In this document: piece by piece, positions 21,628 to 33,476 of the stretch
How the letters are laid out: every line of letters begins with the position of its first letter
Numbering within the stretch: the stretch's first letter is position 1
NCBI GenBank assembly: GCA_900404475.1
Contig: OUQQ01000131.1
Location: forward strand, 1-37,878
DNA: 37,878 nucleotides
From: Spongospora subterranea
Taxonomy: Eukaryota > Endomyxa > Phytomyxea > Plasmodiophorida > Plasmodiophoridae
Reading direction: 5' to 3'
Position numbers and translations under genes: made by a program
The notes under the pieces: model-generated
What the model saw: only the letters and a program-made list of their open reading frames with translations
Databases searched by the model: none
What the model was told of the DNA's origin: nothing

Positions 21628-21757
21628 TTAGGTGTGACGATGATCTCAACTTCTGTTTTGTGCGAAAGTGCATTTCTAAAGCAGAAACGACCATCAACTC
21701 AGACGTGTCGTAATGATGCTGCAAACCAGCCTGCCAGTACCTAACATCTGATTGACG

Positions 21758-22306
21758 ATGATTTGTTCGATTGAGCTTTTTCTTGAAAACACTCTAAACA
21801 TTGACTGGTTCGGTCAGTCCCCTAGCAAATGATCGCGACTCATTACTTTGATTAAAGACGACAACAGATCACGACATTCTGAAGAGATATATTCATGGTC
21901 CCCAGCAGTCAGATCCTAAACCTATTTATTCCGTCTTACTCATATATGACTGTTCTCACGAACCCGCAAAAAATTCTCTTCAGCAACTTTTTAACGATTG
22001 AGCTTCCCTTCATCACTTTCCTGGTATCGCTGGCGGTTATGAATTATTCGTCGGTTCGGTTCTGACCTTCCGGACCTGATAACAATGTAGAATTACTTCA
22101 TGAAATCCGCTGTCCTTCAGGGCTTTTCACTAACTGTATTCTCCCGAGCTAAACTACTGACGTTGGACACCGATTGGAGATTGGAATTCTGTCGAATCAG
22201 TTTTCTTGATACATTGCTAACTACAGAAACCCTTCTGCGCCGCAAAACCAATATCGCCCTTGTTAGTTATCCTTACAGACCCATTGGCATAAACGAGACG
22301 GGATAG
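21758..22306 (+). CDS. Rhodanese-like protein with internal TGA
   Basis: ATG at 21758. Proposed introns are 21813-21867 (55 bp) and 22050-22090 (41 bp), with the stop ending at 22306. The core SVLLIYDCSHEPAKN and FPGIAGGYELF resembles a rhodanese/Cdc25-type fold: a central strand ending in a Cys loop, then a GGY-x-x-F block. The Cys in IYDCSHEP would be the catalytic-loop position, but the usual CR pattern is absent. An in-frame TGA at 21999-22001 separates the two blocks and no GT-AG intron removes it. So it is either a pseudogene (CGA or TGG changed to TGA), an assembly error, or recoded. The fold assignment is tentative. Confidence 0.35.
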
Positions 22307-22444
22307 AACGCGTTGAACAAAATTCGGTCTGGGTACTATCTTCAAGCTATGATGGTAATGATGCCGAGATGGCCTAACCCGGAAGGCGACAAGGACTCCG
22401 TGTTGCGCCAATTCCCCATTGGTCTGCATCGAACCAAACCCGTC

Positions 22445-24611
22445 ATGTCATTCCGGTCCCGGAAATCGTCAGCGCGCCGGGTTGAGATCGCACCGCACGA
22501 TGACGGTGTATTAGATGGCCAGTCCGATCACATTATCAGAAGAACACGAACCAGAAAAGAACGAGGGTCGGGGAAGATTGGTGGTACGACGACTGCCCCG
22601 CCATCCGCTGCTAATGTAGCTGGTCTTGGGTCTGGTCTTTATGCAAATGGGGGACTAGATCAACTTAAATTGGACCAATCACGTATATCGGTATCTACAG
22701 AATGTGCTTCTGATCAGCGTGGCCTTATCCATCTTTGATAGAATGCATACTCGGATATCAAGCCAAGTTCCGAGACGGTTCAGCCGGTGGCGATGATTCC
22801 ATCAGAGGAGTCAATTGCCGCTGCTAAACAAAAGAGGCAGCAGATAAGAAGGCAGGGTTATCCCCCTTCATATATTCCTCTTGACTCTGATCAGCGCATA
22901 TCCGTTGGTGGTTAGTAATCCAGTCAACTCCCGATTGTATATGTGCTGAATGAGCGAGCACAATTAGGTAATATATATGGGCCAGCATCGGATATATCTG
23001 GTCCTGTACGAGATGAGGAAGACGATGATGAGCCAGACTTGCTCACGGCTCCATTACAGTCAAAACATGTTCAAAGTATTGATCACACATTAGAGGATGA
23101 TGATGTGGTCGGACAATCTTTTTCGAGAATTCTCTTATCGACGACCATTGAACCTCAATTTCAGAGCGATTTATATCATGGCGATACGGTGTCAACACAT
23201 AATACTTTCGTAACGGCGTCGGAAATGGAGATTCAGTTAGCTGTTAATGCCAAATTGAACCAATGCCGTGACCAGCAGGCAGATTTATTGAGGGAAGCGA
23301 ATGATTTATCAATTAGACTGGCATCGTTAAGGGCAAGCGCAGATGAAATATCAACCAGCTCAGATCGTGCCGAATTGAAGGTCAGACAATGTTCATATCA
23401 CCTTTTCGGAATTCTCAACATTCTGCAGTATATGTCATTTCAAGAGCTATATTCATCAATTTCGTCGTTATTAGAGTGTGTATCTGGAAAAATGAACACC
23501 ATTGACCAGTTATGGGATCAATATCGTGATATTCGAGATGATCGGAGGCGGCATATGGATCAGATTGTCACTGTTCACTGGGCGGATGAGGATTCCCTTC
23601 CTTCGTCTCAAGCGATTTTGCCCGATCAACAAGGTGTTCAGTTCTTTGAGAGTATTTTCTTACTGGAACTAACCGGTTTTCCAGATGCATTGGGAGAATC
23701 AGTTCTAGCCACGCGACGGATGAAGTCTCGACAGCGTCGTACCAAGTCGCGTAGACAGTTTTCTTCGGATGAGAATTATGCCGAAGGATGGACTACATAT
23801 GGTGATACAGATGTGGAGATGGAATCGACACAATTGATTAATGAGGCTCGACAACAAGCTCGGAATGTGTTCCGGGATGTTGTCGACCGTTTCAGCAGTA
23901 TTTCGAGCGTATTGGAATTGTTCAGGCAATGGCGGGATACATATCCAGAGGTATGTCAAGGCATATCAATCAACCTGTCAAAGTTTGAATGATATTTGTT
24001 TCGTGTAGGAATACTGCAATGCATATTGTGACCTGAGTCTACCCCGATTATTATCACCATATATCAAGATTCTGCTAATCTTGACTGATATCAAATCGCC
24101 TTCTAGTCTCCAGCTGCTATTGTCATCTACCAACGTTATCAAGAGCTACTCGTCTGAAGTTTATCATGCCATTACCAGGGCATTGATTGCCCCATTCCTG
24201 ACGGAGGCTTTGGCAACAGAATTTGCTCCGTTTTCAATGAAGGATGCCAACAGGTGCATGTCATTCTGTGAGCATATTCAGCAGAATTGGAGTGAAGTAG
24301 AGATTGGGACCACGTTAAGGGCATGGTTGGTCAAAGCAGATGATCAACGCCAAGGTGTGATAGTCATCAATGATGGTTTGCTGGTAATAGTAACAATTAT
24401 TATCTGTTCAGGATCGCGTAATAAAGGCAGTAACCGCTATTGGGGCCGCAGTTTGAAGCTGCTCTACACCATGTCGAGAATACAATCGGCTTTGGGCGAG
24501 GATTCCCAGTTCATGATCCGCTCGTTGACCAACGAGTTATCGCAGGTTGCCGGAGCTGACAACAAAAGGAGGACGCAATTACAGGGAATCGTCACTATAA
24601 GACAGACATGA
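22445..24611 (+). CDS. PAXBP1/GCFC-family nuclear protein
   Basis: GC-rich-sequence DNA-binding-factor-like (GCFC) protein; the family works in spliceosome/intron-lariat complexes and in transcription. ATG at 22445 begins MSFRSRKSSARR, like the basic N-terminus of PAXBP1. Introns 22691-22762 (72 bp), 22911-22967 (57) and 23951-24008 (58) are clear; others near 24070-24120 and 24356-24411 are less certain. Landmarks: IPSEESIAAAKQKRQQIRRQ (PAXBP1 IPDAAFIHAARKKRQMAREL), an acidic DEEDDDEPD, a coiled-coil of about 100 residues, MKSRQRRTKSRRQ, and FRDVVDRFSSISSVLELFRQ followed by EEYCNAYCDLSLPRLLSPYI (PAXBP1 FEDVLESFYSI...YIGLCLPKLFNPLI). The C-terminal part is more divergent. It stops 26 bp before the convergent Sgf11 stop. 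Confidence 0.85.
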
Positions 24612-24637
24612 TTAAATATTATATTATTGACGAATAG

Positions 24638-25077
24638 TTATCGGCGCCCTGGACAGCGCCTCGTGTGGAAAGCATATTTTGATGACGATATCATCCGTTG
24701 ACAGTTGCGGCATTGAAATGGGGATCCGGCAAGTTTAGCTCCTTGCTGACCGAATATATCATTGTGATCATCATTGGCGGGATCCAGCTCACTATTCAAT
24801 GCACTCATCAATAATCATGTGAAATTTCATTCCAAAATAGGGCAACTTACATTTTACCATTGGCTTTGACAGATTGATGAACATTGAAGCACAAATCAAC
24901 AGACATTTCATCAACTAGGGATTCCAGCATATCTTCAACGATTGTGTTGAAATCGATAATCTTTAACAATGAGCATAGTGAATTAGCTGTTGCTAGATGC
25001 TGCTGCAATTGAGCGATTTCAATGTCTTTCTGTTTGACTAATTCGGGGATATCGATGTCGGGTGTGGGACCATTCAT
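24638..25077 (-). CDS. SGF11: Sgf11-type SAGA deubiquitinase-module subunit
   Basis: Two exons, 25077-24851 and 24791-24638, with a 59-bp intron starting with a perfect GTAAGT. The product is 126 aa (yeast Sgf11 99 aa). The N-terminal helix VEDMLESLVDEMSVDLCFNV matches the Sgf11 helix that packs in the Ubp8-Sgf11-Sus1-Sgf73 module of SAGA. After an Asp-rich linker comes the characteristic zinc finger FQCRNCQRMISSSKYAFHT, then RRCPG (C-x2-C...H...C; Sgf11 family CPNC...R.I..SRFAPHLEKC). A preceding heptad segment (KDIEIAQLQQHLATA) may be coiled coil. Role: anchoring Ubp8 to remove ubiquitin from H2B. Confidence 0.85.
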
Positions 25078-25080
25078 TAA

Positions 25081-25525
25081 ACTAAAAGGGCCGGCCCTGA
25101 ATCCTCAGCCCTTTATCTGTGGTTTGGTCTTTAGCCAGGAGCGACACGAGCAGCAGCCCTCCTATGTCGTCTGCCCTTCTCGGCACGTTGACCCGCTCCT
25201 GTTCGACAGCAATTGGACACGGCGATGTGGCGACTAATCACACATGCAGTTCTGTATTCCCTTTATGTGGGACACAATATCGCCCCGACACCAGACGACT
25301 GAAATTGAATGAATTTCGCTGCGCGGCCATCTCCCTCTCTCGGAGCCTGCACACTTGACTGTAGTGTATGTACCGAAGGTCATTTCTTGTCATTTCTGTT
25401 TGAAGATTTCCACATTTCTTTGTGGGTATCGTCATGTTGGGCTACGGTCCAACCAATGGACGTGGTCGCGTACGACTCATTTGACTCTGCCATGAACATG
25501 AATCGGTAATGACGGGGGAAGATAA
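25081..25525. other. Intergenic, nothing recognised
   Basis: Upstream of SGF11. Open frames on both strands here overlap each other and show no family features. Confidence 0.4.
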
Positions 25526-26017
25526 ATGGGGAGCTACGAAGCTTCAAGTACCCGGCTGAAGAGAAAGTGGCGAATAGCTGCCACCGACGGCGATCGTTGT
25601 TACGTGCACGACCAGGTTCAGTATCGAACCGCTCCGCTTTCCCTTCGTCTTCGATCATCATTATCATAAACAGATTCATTAAATCTGGGATTCACCTGAT
25701 GTACGTCGTCACCAAAGTAGCATCGCCACCGCGACATGTCGAATGTTTGGGTCAGTCAATCCAACACACTACGGTAACGTCCTCAGGAGGACCAACCAGG
25801 GATGGCATTGCGATAATAATGCAGTCTTTATCATTTGAGTTGCTTCTATTGCTTATTCAATTATTGTTGCGATGCCGAGCCGGACCTGATTTCTGCTGGA
25901 TTGGGTCACAATGTGGTATTCCAGGCTGGGATTGCGGCTTTCGTTGCCATGATTCTGGAGAACCGCGCGTTAACTATTTGCTTGCTCTCAAGCGACAAGC
26001 TTATCGCTTCACGGTAA
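25526..26017 (+). CDS. Candidate multi-exon gene, unknown
   Basis: An ATG at 25526 opens MGSYEASSTRLKRKW followed by DGDRCYVHDQ. A possible 58-bp intron (GTTCAG...AAACAG, about 25616-25674) leads to FIKSGIHLMYVVTKVA and a GTCAGT donor-like site at about 25752. A third open piece, about 25875-26017, carries a hydrophobic helix (LGHNVVFQAGIAAFVAMILE). The pieces read like consecutive exons, but I recognise no family and the joins are not proven. Confidence 0.28.
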
Positions 26018-26512
26018 TATGTGAATTATTCATTGAAGGATAAGTAATCGACCGTGTCCCTGAGATCATGGTCTCAACGGCACATTAGGCTTGTCCAACA
26101 CATACGAGATTCCTTTTTGTTGAGCTTGTGGAGCAGCAATGATCCAATATTTTGAGCCCGACTTGAAGGTAAGTTAATTGATATTGAATATGATAATGTT
26201 CAACTAGTGGGATCACTGGGAATGTTTTATGCGCTGACGACACTATCACCAACCACAACGCGTCTAAATAGAAGACAAACACGTTCACCTTGTGTCCTTT
26301 ATCTTTCTCTCTGATGCCGCCATCTTCAATCTAGTCTCAATGACATACGTGGTTCGCTCGTGACCCTTTCGTGTTGTTCTTGTGCCTTTGCGCGGCCAGG
26401 TCATGCCGGTCGAAGAGGGGTCATTGTTCCAGTTCACTGTTTCAATCCAGATTCTAATAGTGGAAGTCAGTCGGATAGACTGAAGGGTGTTTTTAATTAT
26501 GCTGACGATGTA
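26018..26512. other. Intergenic or unresolved exons
   Basis: A GTAAGT donor-like site at about 26169 follows an open piece (MIQYFEPDLK), so the preceding plus-strand gene could extend here. No acceptor or domain confirms this. Confidence 0.25.
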
Positions 26513-26740
26513 TTATGGCAAGATAAAACCTTTTAGCTCAATCAAGCGCAAAAACTTATTTAGGCACGAACTGCTGCTCCTATTCCTTACCTCCTCTCTT
26601 TTCTCCACAGCTTCATCGCAGTGTGGGCACTGAGTAAATTCCAGTGCCAAATTGTTGAGTTGAAATCTCAAATGTGTTTTATCATAGCCACAACAAATGT
26701 TCGCGATTGAAAGCAGAGTATAATTTACATGATGATGCAT
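26513..26740 (-). CDS. Small Cys-containing hypothetical protein (75 aa)
   Basis: ATG at 26740, TAA at 26513. It contains CCGYDKTH and TQCPHCDEAVEKRE, a CPxC pair followed by a charged helix. Four Cys (CC...CPHC) could bind zinc, but only one CxxC is clear. A GAGGTAAG donor-like site follows the charged helix, so the end may be spliced differently. It lies 37 bp downstream of the AFG2-like stop on the same strand and could alternatively be its 3' UTR. Confidence 0.28.
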   Translation of the reverse strand: MHHHVNYTLLSIANICCGYDKTHLRFQLNNLALEFTQCPHCDEAVEKREEVRNRSSSSCLNKFLRLIELKGFILP

Positions 26741-26777
26741 CAATGAATAAATAGAAGTAAATTGTGATAAGTGATAA

Positions 26778-28964
26778 TTACAAGGACAAGTTTTTGAATC
26801 GCGCCATATGAAAATCCTCTGCCATAATTGAGGACGTGGCATGATCACGATATAGGGCAAGTAATGCGGCACAACGTGCCAAATCGCGAAGATCAGCACC
26901 GGTTTCTCCGTCAACGCTGCAAACATCAGATAGGGCAACGTTGGGATGCAATGGCATATCAGACGTGATTGATTTGAGGATCTCAATCCGATCAGATTGG
27001 CTTGGAACTCCGATTTCAATCATGAGATCAAAACGTCCTGCTTCAAAGTCAAATTCCAGGACAAGAGACTTCAACAGCTACAACCTGGTCGAATAAGGGC
27101 GCTATCAATTCTGTCTATTCGATTAGAAGCAGCTAAGAGAAACACTCCATCTCTTCCGGATATTCCGTCAAGTTCGTTAAGTAAGGTTGATAACACACGG
27201 TGACCAACCCCTGAATCGTCGCTAACTTCACCGTCTCTTGCTCTGCCAATTACATCTGAAGAGCGAGACCGTTATGTAATAGCTATACAGATCAGCACAA
27301 TGTACCTATATCGTCAATGAATACAATACAGGGTCGTTGCTCGCGAGCATCACGGAAAATATCACGAATACGCTTCTCGCTATCTCCCAAATATTTAGAG
27401 AAAATGTCGGAAGCGTTGACGATTATGGAATTGAGGCGGGGATCTGCGGATATTGATCGGCAGATGAGTGTCTTACCGCATCCAGAAGGGCTGCAGGGCG
27501 TAGGAATTAGAAACAGTATTTGTCTCAGGGGAGGTAATACCCGTATAAAAGCACTCCATGGACTAGGCAGTTTGACGATTGCTCCGACCATTGATTAACA
27601 ATCATCATTAGCCGGTTATGGATAAGTGGATACCCGGCGAATGTCGGACAACTTGGAGAAGTCGGGCTGGCTATGTGGTGTAGAGAACGAACCAAACGCG
27701 GGGAAGAAGACAGGACAGAGGTGAACATCGCTAGAGGGATGGCGATAGGAACCGGCGGAGAAGAATTGGGCGACACTGATGAAGAATAAAGGGACCAGAC
27801 TTTACGACATCTAAATGAAAGAAGGGCGTGCAATAAGAACGAGGGATTTAAAACAGCGAAATGAGGTTAACTAACAATCTAACTATTTGCCCAGGTAAGT
27901 AGGATGGCGTGATCGTGGCCAAATGTCTAGGAATTGAGGCATCAACAATATAGCCGTCTAATAGATTGTGAAATATTTGGGATCTTTCGGTCAAAGAAGG
28001 AATAGGAATATGAAATGTTCGAGGAAATCGCGACATAACAGTAGAAGGAAGCGGAGATGAAAATAATGAAGATACGGTCGCCCATACTGCTAGGATATTA
28101 AACAGAGCGTCGATTGAGGCAAATATTTCAGGGAGATGGTGAACAGGAGTATGGTCCAAATCATCAATCACAAGCACAACTGGAACAGGATTATAGGCAA
28201 TATTGGATATTAGGGAGGGATTTGGGAGATCAGATCCCGACAAGATTACATAGTTAAGGGTGGACCTGGACGAGATAGCGTGAATTAGATGTGTTTTTCC
28301 AGAAAACCTGGGACCGATAATCATCTCATTATGGTTATTGTCGGAATAGATGAAGCGACGGATGTCCTGATCCTGACTGGGTTCATCACACAAGTTAGAT
28401 AAATAATCTAAAGGAAAAGAAAACGAAGGTGAATCGATGAGCGGATTAGGATATGAAGAAGGGAATGACCATTAGCCTGTATAATATAACTGGGTATCAT
28501 AGTATGGATGTAATCATGGTGTGATGATGGGGGCTGCACGGTTATGACTGTGTCCGAGTCGATCATGGCATAATCATGACCCAGTAACGGTTGATGACCA
28601 TGCCCTATCACCTCTATAACATGTCCATGTTCCCCTAGTCCCTGTCCTGGGAACCGCTGTCCAGTGACCACGACTGTGCCCTCTGTTCATGTCTCAGTGC
28701 CGCATGTATCGTGGACATCCTTCTCGTACCGAGCTGGTAATCGCCATGGGGCCTGGCTGATAATGTAACCCGAGCTGCAGTGATGGATGAGGGCGGTGGG
28801 GTTGTGACTTGGACAGGGCCACCCCAGGGCACACCGTGTAACCGGAACCGGTCTAATGCTATGGGGCAACGACCATGGGTCTGGGAACCGTTTCCGTCCA
28901 TTACCTGAGCCCAAACTCCACCATATTCGCCGCCCGACACCACGCCCACCACACCGGCAGGCAT
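26778..28964 (-). CDS. AFG2/SPATA5-like tandem AAA+ ATPase (Cdc48 family)
   Basis: ATG at 28964. The N-domain (VWAQVMDGN, SSITAARVTLSA, then GTVVTGQRFPGQG) is of the Cdc48/AFG2 kind. The D1 AAA domain has Walker A GPRFSGKT and Walker B VVLVIDDLD, and is short and divergent. The D2 domain has HGVLLYGPSGCGKTL, KYLGDSEKRIRDIF, Walker B CIVFIDDI, RVLSTLLNELDG, AASNRIDRIDSALIRPGR (arginine finger) and GADLRDLARCAALLAL. Mapped D2 introns are 27540-27491 (splitting Walker A), 27305-27256 (splitting Walker B's IDDI|D) and 27084-27038. The DMPLHPNVALSDV block is closest to SPATA5L1/AFG2B. The family extracts or recycles factors (Rlp24 type) during 60S ribosome maturation. The D1-D2 linker splicing near 27840-27600 is unresolved. 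Divergent from FAM184. Confidence 0.8.
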
Positions 28965-29433
28965 CGTCCGCAGTCAGTTGGCTCCTCAAGAATTTGACGG
29001 CAATATCTCCCACGTCGATAACTGCCTTTCACAACTGCCTACCTGTGGTAGAGGTTGTTCTTATGGAGATACATCAGCGACCCTCGATGCTCTAATGTGT
29101 AAGAACATCCTATCTGAACCTCAGACTGTAACTGATTATTCATACCCGAAATTGGCTCATTGAGTTTATTCTCTCGCGTATAGTAGAGAATATCCTACTA
29201 GCTATAGCACTCAAGTACAGTAAACCAACTTTTTCTCGAGAATATGTGTATTTTGATCGCAAACTGTAATCTGACTGACCCTCTATTCCGTTTGGATAAT
29301 TTGAAATCTACTGTGGAAATGGTCTCAAGTAATTACTGTTGACTGTGGTCCCCGATCAATATTGACCTGGATTGGTACTCAACCTAATATAAAAGCCATA
29401 TATATATTTCCATCACATTTTCCTGTCGTTAGG
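28965..29433. other. Divergent intergenic region (AFG2-like / FAM184)
   Basis: A bidirectional promoter region of about 470 bp. AT-rich words such as TATATATAT (about 29399-29407) lie about 30 bp before the FAM184 ATG. No other gene is called. Confidence 0.4.
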
Positions 29434-32400
29434 ATGAAGGCAATCAATAGTCGAAGACAGACGTATGGTGTTTTAGAAGATAATGCTAATACTCCAGGTC
29501 GACCATCGTCATCAACTGCTTATGCTCTTGGTGATAATCTTCATCTAAAAATGAGTAAGAAGATCGCTCAACTGACCAAAGTGATCTATCACTTGAACAC
29601 CAAGAACGAGGATCATTCTAGTTCAGTAATCGGATTACAGAAATCCTACGAGAATGAGATAGATCAAATATTGAAGGACGCCTATAATAAGATGAATAAG
29701 TATAAAGAGCAGGTAGAGAGCGAATATAACAAAGGTCAATATGAGGAAAGGGTGAGGGAGATCGAGGGTGAGAAGAAGAAGGAGGTGGAGGCGATCAAGG
29801 CGGAAATGGAGAGGGCATTGGCGAAGGGGAGGGATAGGGAAAAGTCGATTGAGACCGCGCTGGGGGTTAGGGTCCAGGAGATGGCGAAAGATGTGGCACA
29901 GGCAAAGGAGCGCTTCAAAAGACGTGTGGGAGAGCTGGAGGCAGCGGTGAGGAAAGGCGAAATGATGGCGGAGGAGAAAGCGGAAGCGGCTGAGAGGCGG
30001 GCGAAAAGTGAGGTAAGGGACAGCCGATTGTTGAGGAATAAAGAAAGGATGATGACCTGAGAAAACAGGTTGAGTCGGTGGTGAAGATGAGTAACGAGGA
30101 GGTGAATAGGATAATGAAGGAGAGATTTGAGTCAGAGGATAAGATCAGGGTGTCGCTAGCTGCTGAAAGGAGTCATGTACTTGAGAGGGAACGGCGTAAA
30201 CATCATCACGAGCTGAACGAGCTAGAACAGGACAGGAATCAGCTCAGGAATCAGGTGTGGTTAATGGCGCCTTCTAAGACGCACATTGTATTTAACTCGA
30301 TTATTAGATTGAACACGTGCAGAGTGTTAGTCAAGGACATATTGCTGACCTTACTGCTAAATTACAGCAGGCAGAGAAGTGGTTGAAACAAGACAAAGAC
30401 AATGTGTCACGATTATTGAAGGAACACGAGAAAATCATCACACAGATGAAATCAACACATGTACTAGATTATATTTGTACTGTCAACAGTCCACAAATGG
30501 TCTGAGATTAAGTTTGTAGAATGAAAATATGAAACAGACTCGAGCAGAACTGGCTGATATTCAACAGGCCCTATCTGATCAGGAATCTGCTCATAACATT
30601 ATGATAGAACAGCACAAGAAAGAGATGGGAAACCAGATAGACCGATCTGCAGCGACGATAGAGAATATGAAAAAACAAATCGTCACCAATCAAGAAAAAT
30701 ATCAAGAAGAACACAAGGCAATCATGGTGAAATATGAGAATGATGCAGCAAAGGTAAATTGATTGGGTTTCGATAAGAACACATCTAAGTTGCAAATGTT
30801 GATTCAATGATTGATAGAAAGATGAAAAGATAAAGAATATGGAGGATGACGCGAAAAGACGTGAACAGGTTTTGGAAAAGAACCAGATTATGATGAGCGC
30901 CATGCTGAGAGACAAGGATCAACTAAAACTTGAATACGATAAGATGATGAATGACAAAAAAATTGATAAAACAGAATGGGAAATGATGAGAGTAGAGATG
31001 ATGCAGCAGCATGAGCGTAGAGAGCGGGAAATTATCGAAACATCATCATTGAAATACGATCAAGAGCTACAAGAGACACTGGGTCGAATGAGGTAGCTAA
31101 CGGTTATTGTCATCATCTTAAGTGATAAGACGGATTGAGGTTAGGACACGCCATGACCAGGAGATGAAGTCGTCATTAGCCCAATGGAACACAGAGAAAC
31201 AGGAAATGATCGAACAACGCGCCGATCTGGAGCAACAATATAAAGAAATTAATCAGAAGGCCATGAACGATATATCCTTACTCAATCATCAACTGTGAGA
31301 TTTAACACCAATCGTACAGTCGTGATATATTTAAGGATCGGCGATGTGTTGTAGAAAACAGGCCGAGAATGAACATGAACAGTATAAAATAACGATGGAC
31401 GATGAGCTGAAAAAAAGAACACTGGAGCAATCAAACGAAAGAATCCGTATAGAAAAAGAGCATCGTCAACAGTATGATCAACTTCGTCTGAAAAACAATG
31501 GCGAAATCCATACGATGAACATGGAGGTAAGGAATCTCAGTAACAGGAAGTTATAATGACTAGTAATGATTTAGAGCGACAAACGTCTAATACAAGAAAA
31601 GGAACAATGGAGGATAGAAAGGGAGCAGATTATATCGAATATTAGATACAACAATAAGGATATTAATGATCAACTCCAACAACAGATTAGTGACATACAA
31701 CAGGTAATGATATCGGTTTTGGATTAAGCGTGGAGAGGCAAATTAAACCCCATCGCTGTGGCAGGAATACTCCTATTGCAAAAACGAGCTAGAGAGGGCT
31801 AATGAACAAATCATCAACCACATCGAGAAGAATAAACAGTGTGAACTCAAGATCGTCAGACAGGATCAGGAGATACTCCAGGTCAATGCCGTATTGAACA
31901 AGTCGAATACGGCGTTGGCAGATGCAAAACGTGAACATAAGGAGGAGATGGACCGTCTACAATTGAAATGGAGTCAGGAAACAATGCAAATACGGAAATC
32001 ACTTGAAGATAGTAATTTGAAGTGCAATCAACTCATGGAAAAGGCTAGTAACGATCATGAAAGAGCATTAGGTGAGGCACTTGAACTTCAGCACAAACAA
32101 TTTCAGGATAAGTTCGAACAACAGAATGAATTGTCACAATCTAGGTAGGTCATCAATAAATAGAGTTCGCAATTTGCTGACTAGAATACAGAATGGAATC
32201 GGCTATTGCCGAAGCACAGAAGCAAGCTGCATTAACACAAGAGCAGCACATTAGCAAACTTGGACAAGAGTATTGGCAACAAATTCAAGAGATTAACAAT
32301 AATCATCAGGTAAATGATGAAACAATATTTGAAATCTATGACTGGGTTTTAATCGAAATATTGATAAAAGAAAAGCATGGACTCACAGAGGATGGATTAC

Positions 32401-33406
32401 GATGTGAAAACACAAGAGATGATTGGTATTTCAAAACATAATGAACAGCTGCGGTTGAATGAAGAAAGAGCAGAACACCAGTCCCAGATCGAAGAAAACA
32501 ACACGTAAATTGAAACAGAATTTGCGATTGCGAAAAATCTTATGACATAAGAATAGGAAACACGATAATGAAATCAAGCAACTTCAAACACAAATCGCAA
32601 ATTATCAAGGAAAATTGGAGGAACTGCAATCACACCATAAGAAAGAGATAGGGGAATTACAGGCCATGCTTGAAGGAAAGAAAATTGAGCTGCACAGAGC
32701 GCGAATAAGTAATTGATGATGCATTTTTCAACCAGAGGGATATTTTCACTGACCGAACGCTTCCGTGAATAGATCAGACAAATTTGGAGCGGCGAATAGT
32801 GTGCTTGGAGGAGGAAGACAAGGAGACAGCTGAAAAACATCTAATAGCACTGGAGCGACAAGAGAAAGAAAGGCGGTGGGAGATGCAATGTAAACAGAAT
32901 GAGATGGAAAGAATGAAGACAGATATGGAGAGTGAACTGGGCCGAGTACGATTAAGGTATGGAATTGGTGAACACTGTTCAAGACGGTTTAGAGACTAAC
33001 AATGGGAATTTCCAGAATGGATGAAGTCGAAACACGACTACGTAATCGTGAATCCAGACGTGAAGATTTAGAACGGATTGAAGAGTTGGAAAAGATTTCA
33101 ATACAGCAACAACGGATGTACGTATTGGGGCCCAACTCGAATGAAAAACAAGCTAATGACCTTTACAGTGTTGATCAAACTATCATGGATAAGAATATGT
33201 TTAAGTTGGAATTGCAAAATCGAGATAAAAATTACAATGAAATGTTCGCAGCAACGCCTAAAGTAGGAATTATGCAGGTACTAAGGATTTCATTAATTGA
33301 TCAAATACATTATAAGTTACTGGATGAGTAGGTAATCAAACCTCGGGGCACTAAAGTAAGGCGAAAGAGCTTGCAAGCCAATCTATCGTCAACAATAAAT
33401 CTATGA
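29434..33406 (+). CDS. FAM184-family coiled-coil protein
   Basis: ATG at 29434. About 15 exons with short introns; clear ones are 30013-30068 (56 bp), 30255-30322 (68) and 33118-33168 (51). The N-terminus has the family signature HLKMSKKIAQLTKVIYHLN followed by TKNEDH (animal FAM184A KMSKKIAQLTKVIYALNTKNDEH). The middle is about 800 residues of Glu/Lys/Gln-rich coiled coil. The C-terminus matches the family again: RLRNRESRREDLERIEELE, then FKLELQNRDKNYNEMF and PKVGI (FAM184 NRESR.ED, FKLELVNRE.NYNKVF, PNVGV). Estimated length is about 1,000 aa, near human FAM184A (1,140). I traced the chain through each intron and found the frame intact. A role at cilia or centrosomes is inferred from family distribution. 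The stop is 71 bp from the convergent GtrA-like stop. Confidence 0.85.
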
Positions 33407-33476
33407 TTAAATACTATGGTGAACTATAACGATAAGGCGGCGAGTAGGTTCAGGTGGATATCAATGCCATATCTAA

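Noticed and set aside
26513..27019. 168-codon minus-strand frame spanning the AFG2-like end
   Set aside because: Its upstream half is a wrong-frame shadow of the AAA D2 domain; only the part below 26740 is kept as a weak candidate.
29736..29950. Low-complexity open frames on both strands
   Set aside because: They are shadows of the Glu/Lys-rich FAM184 coiled coil.
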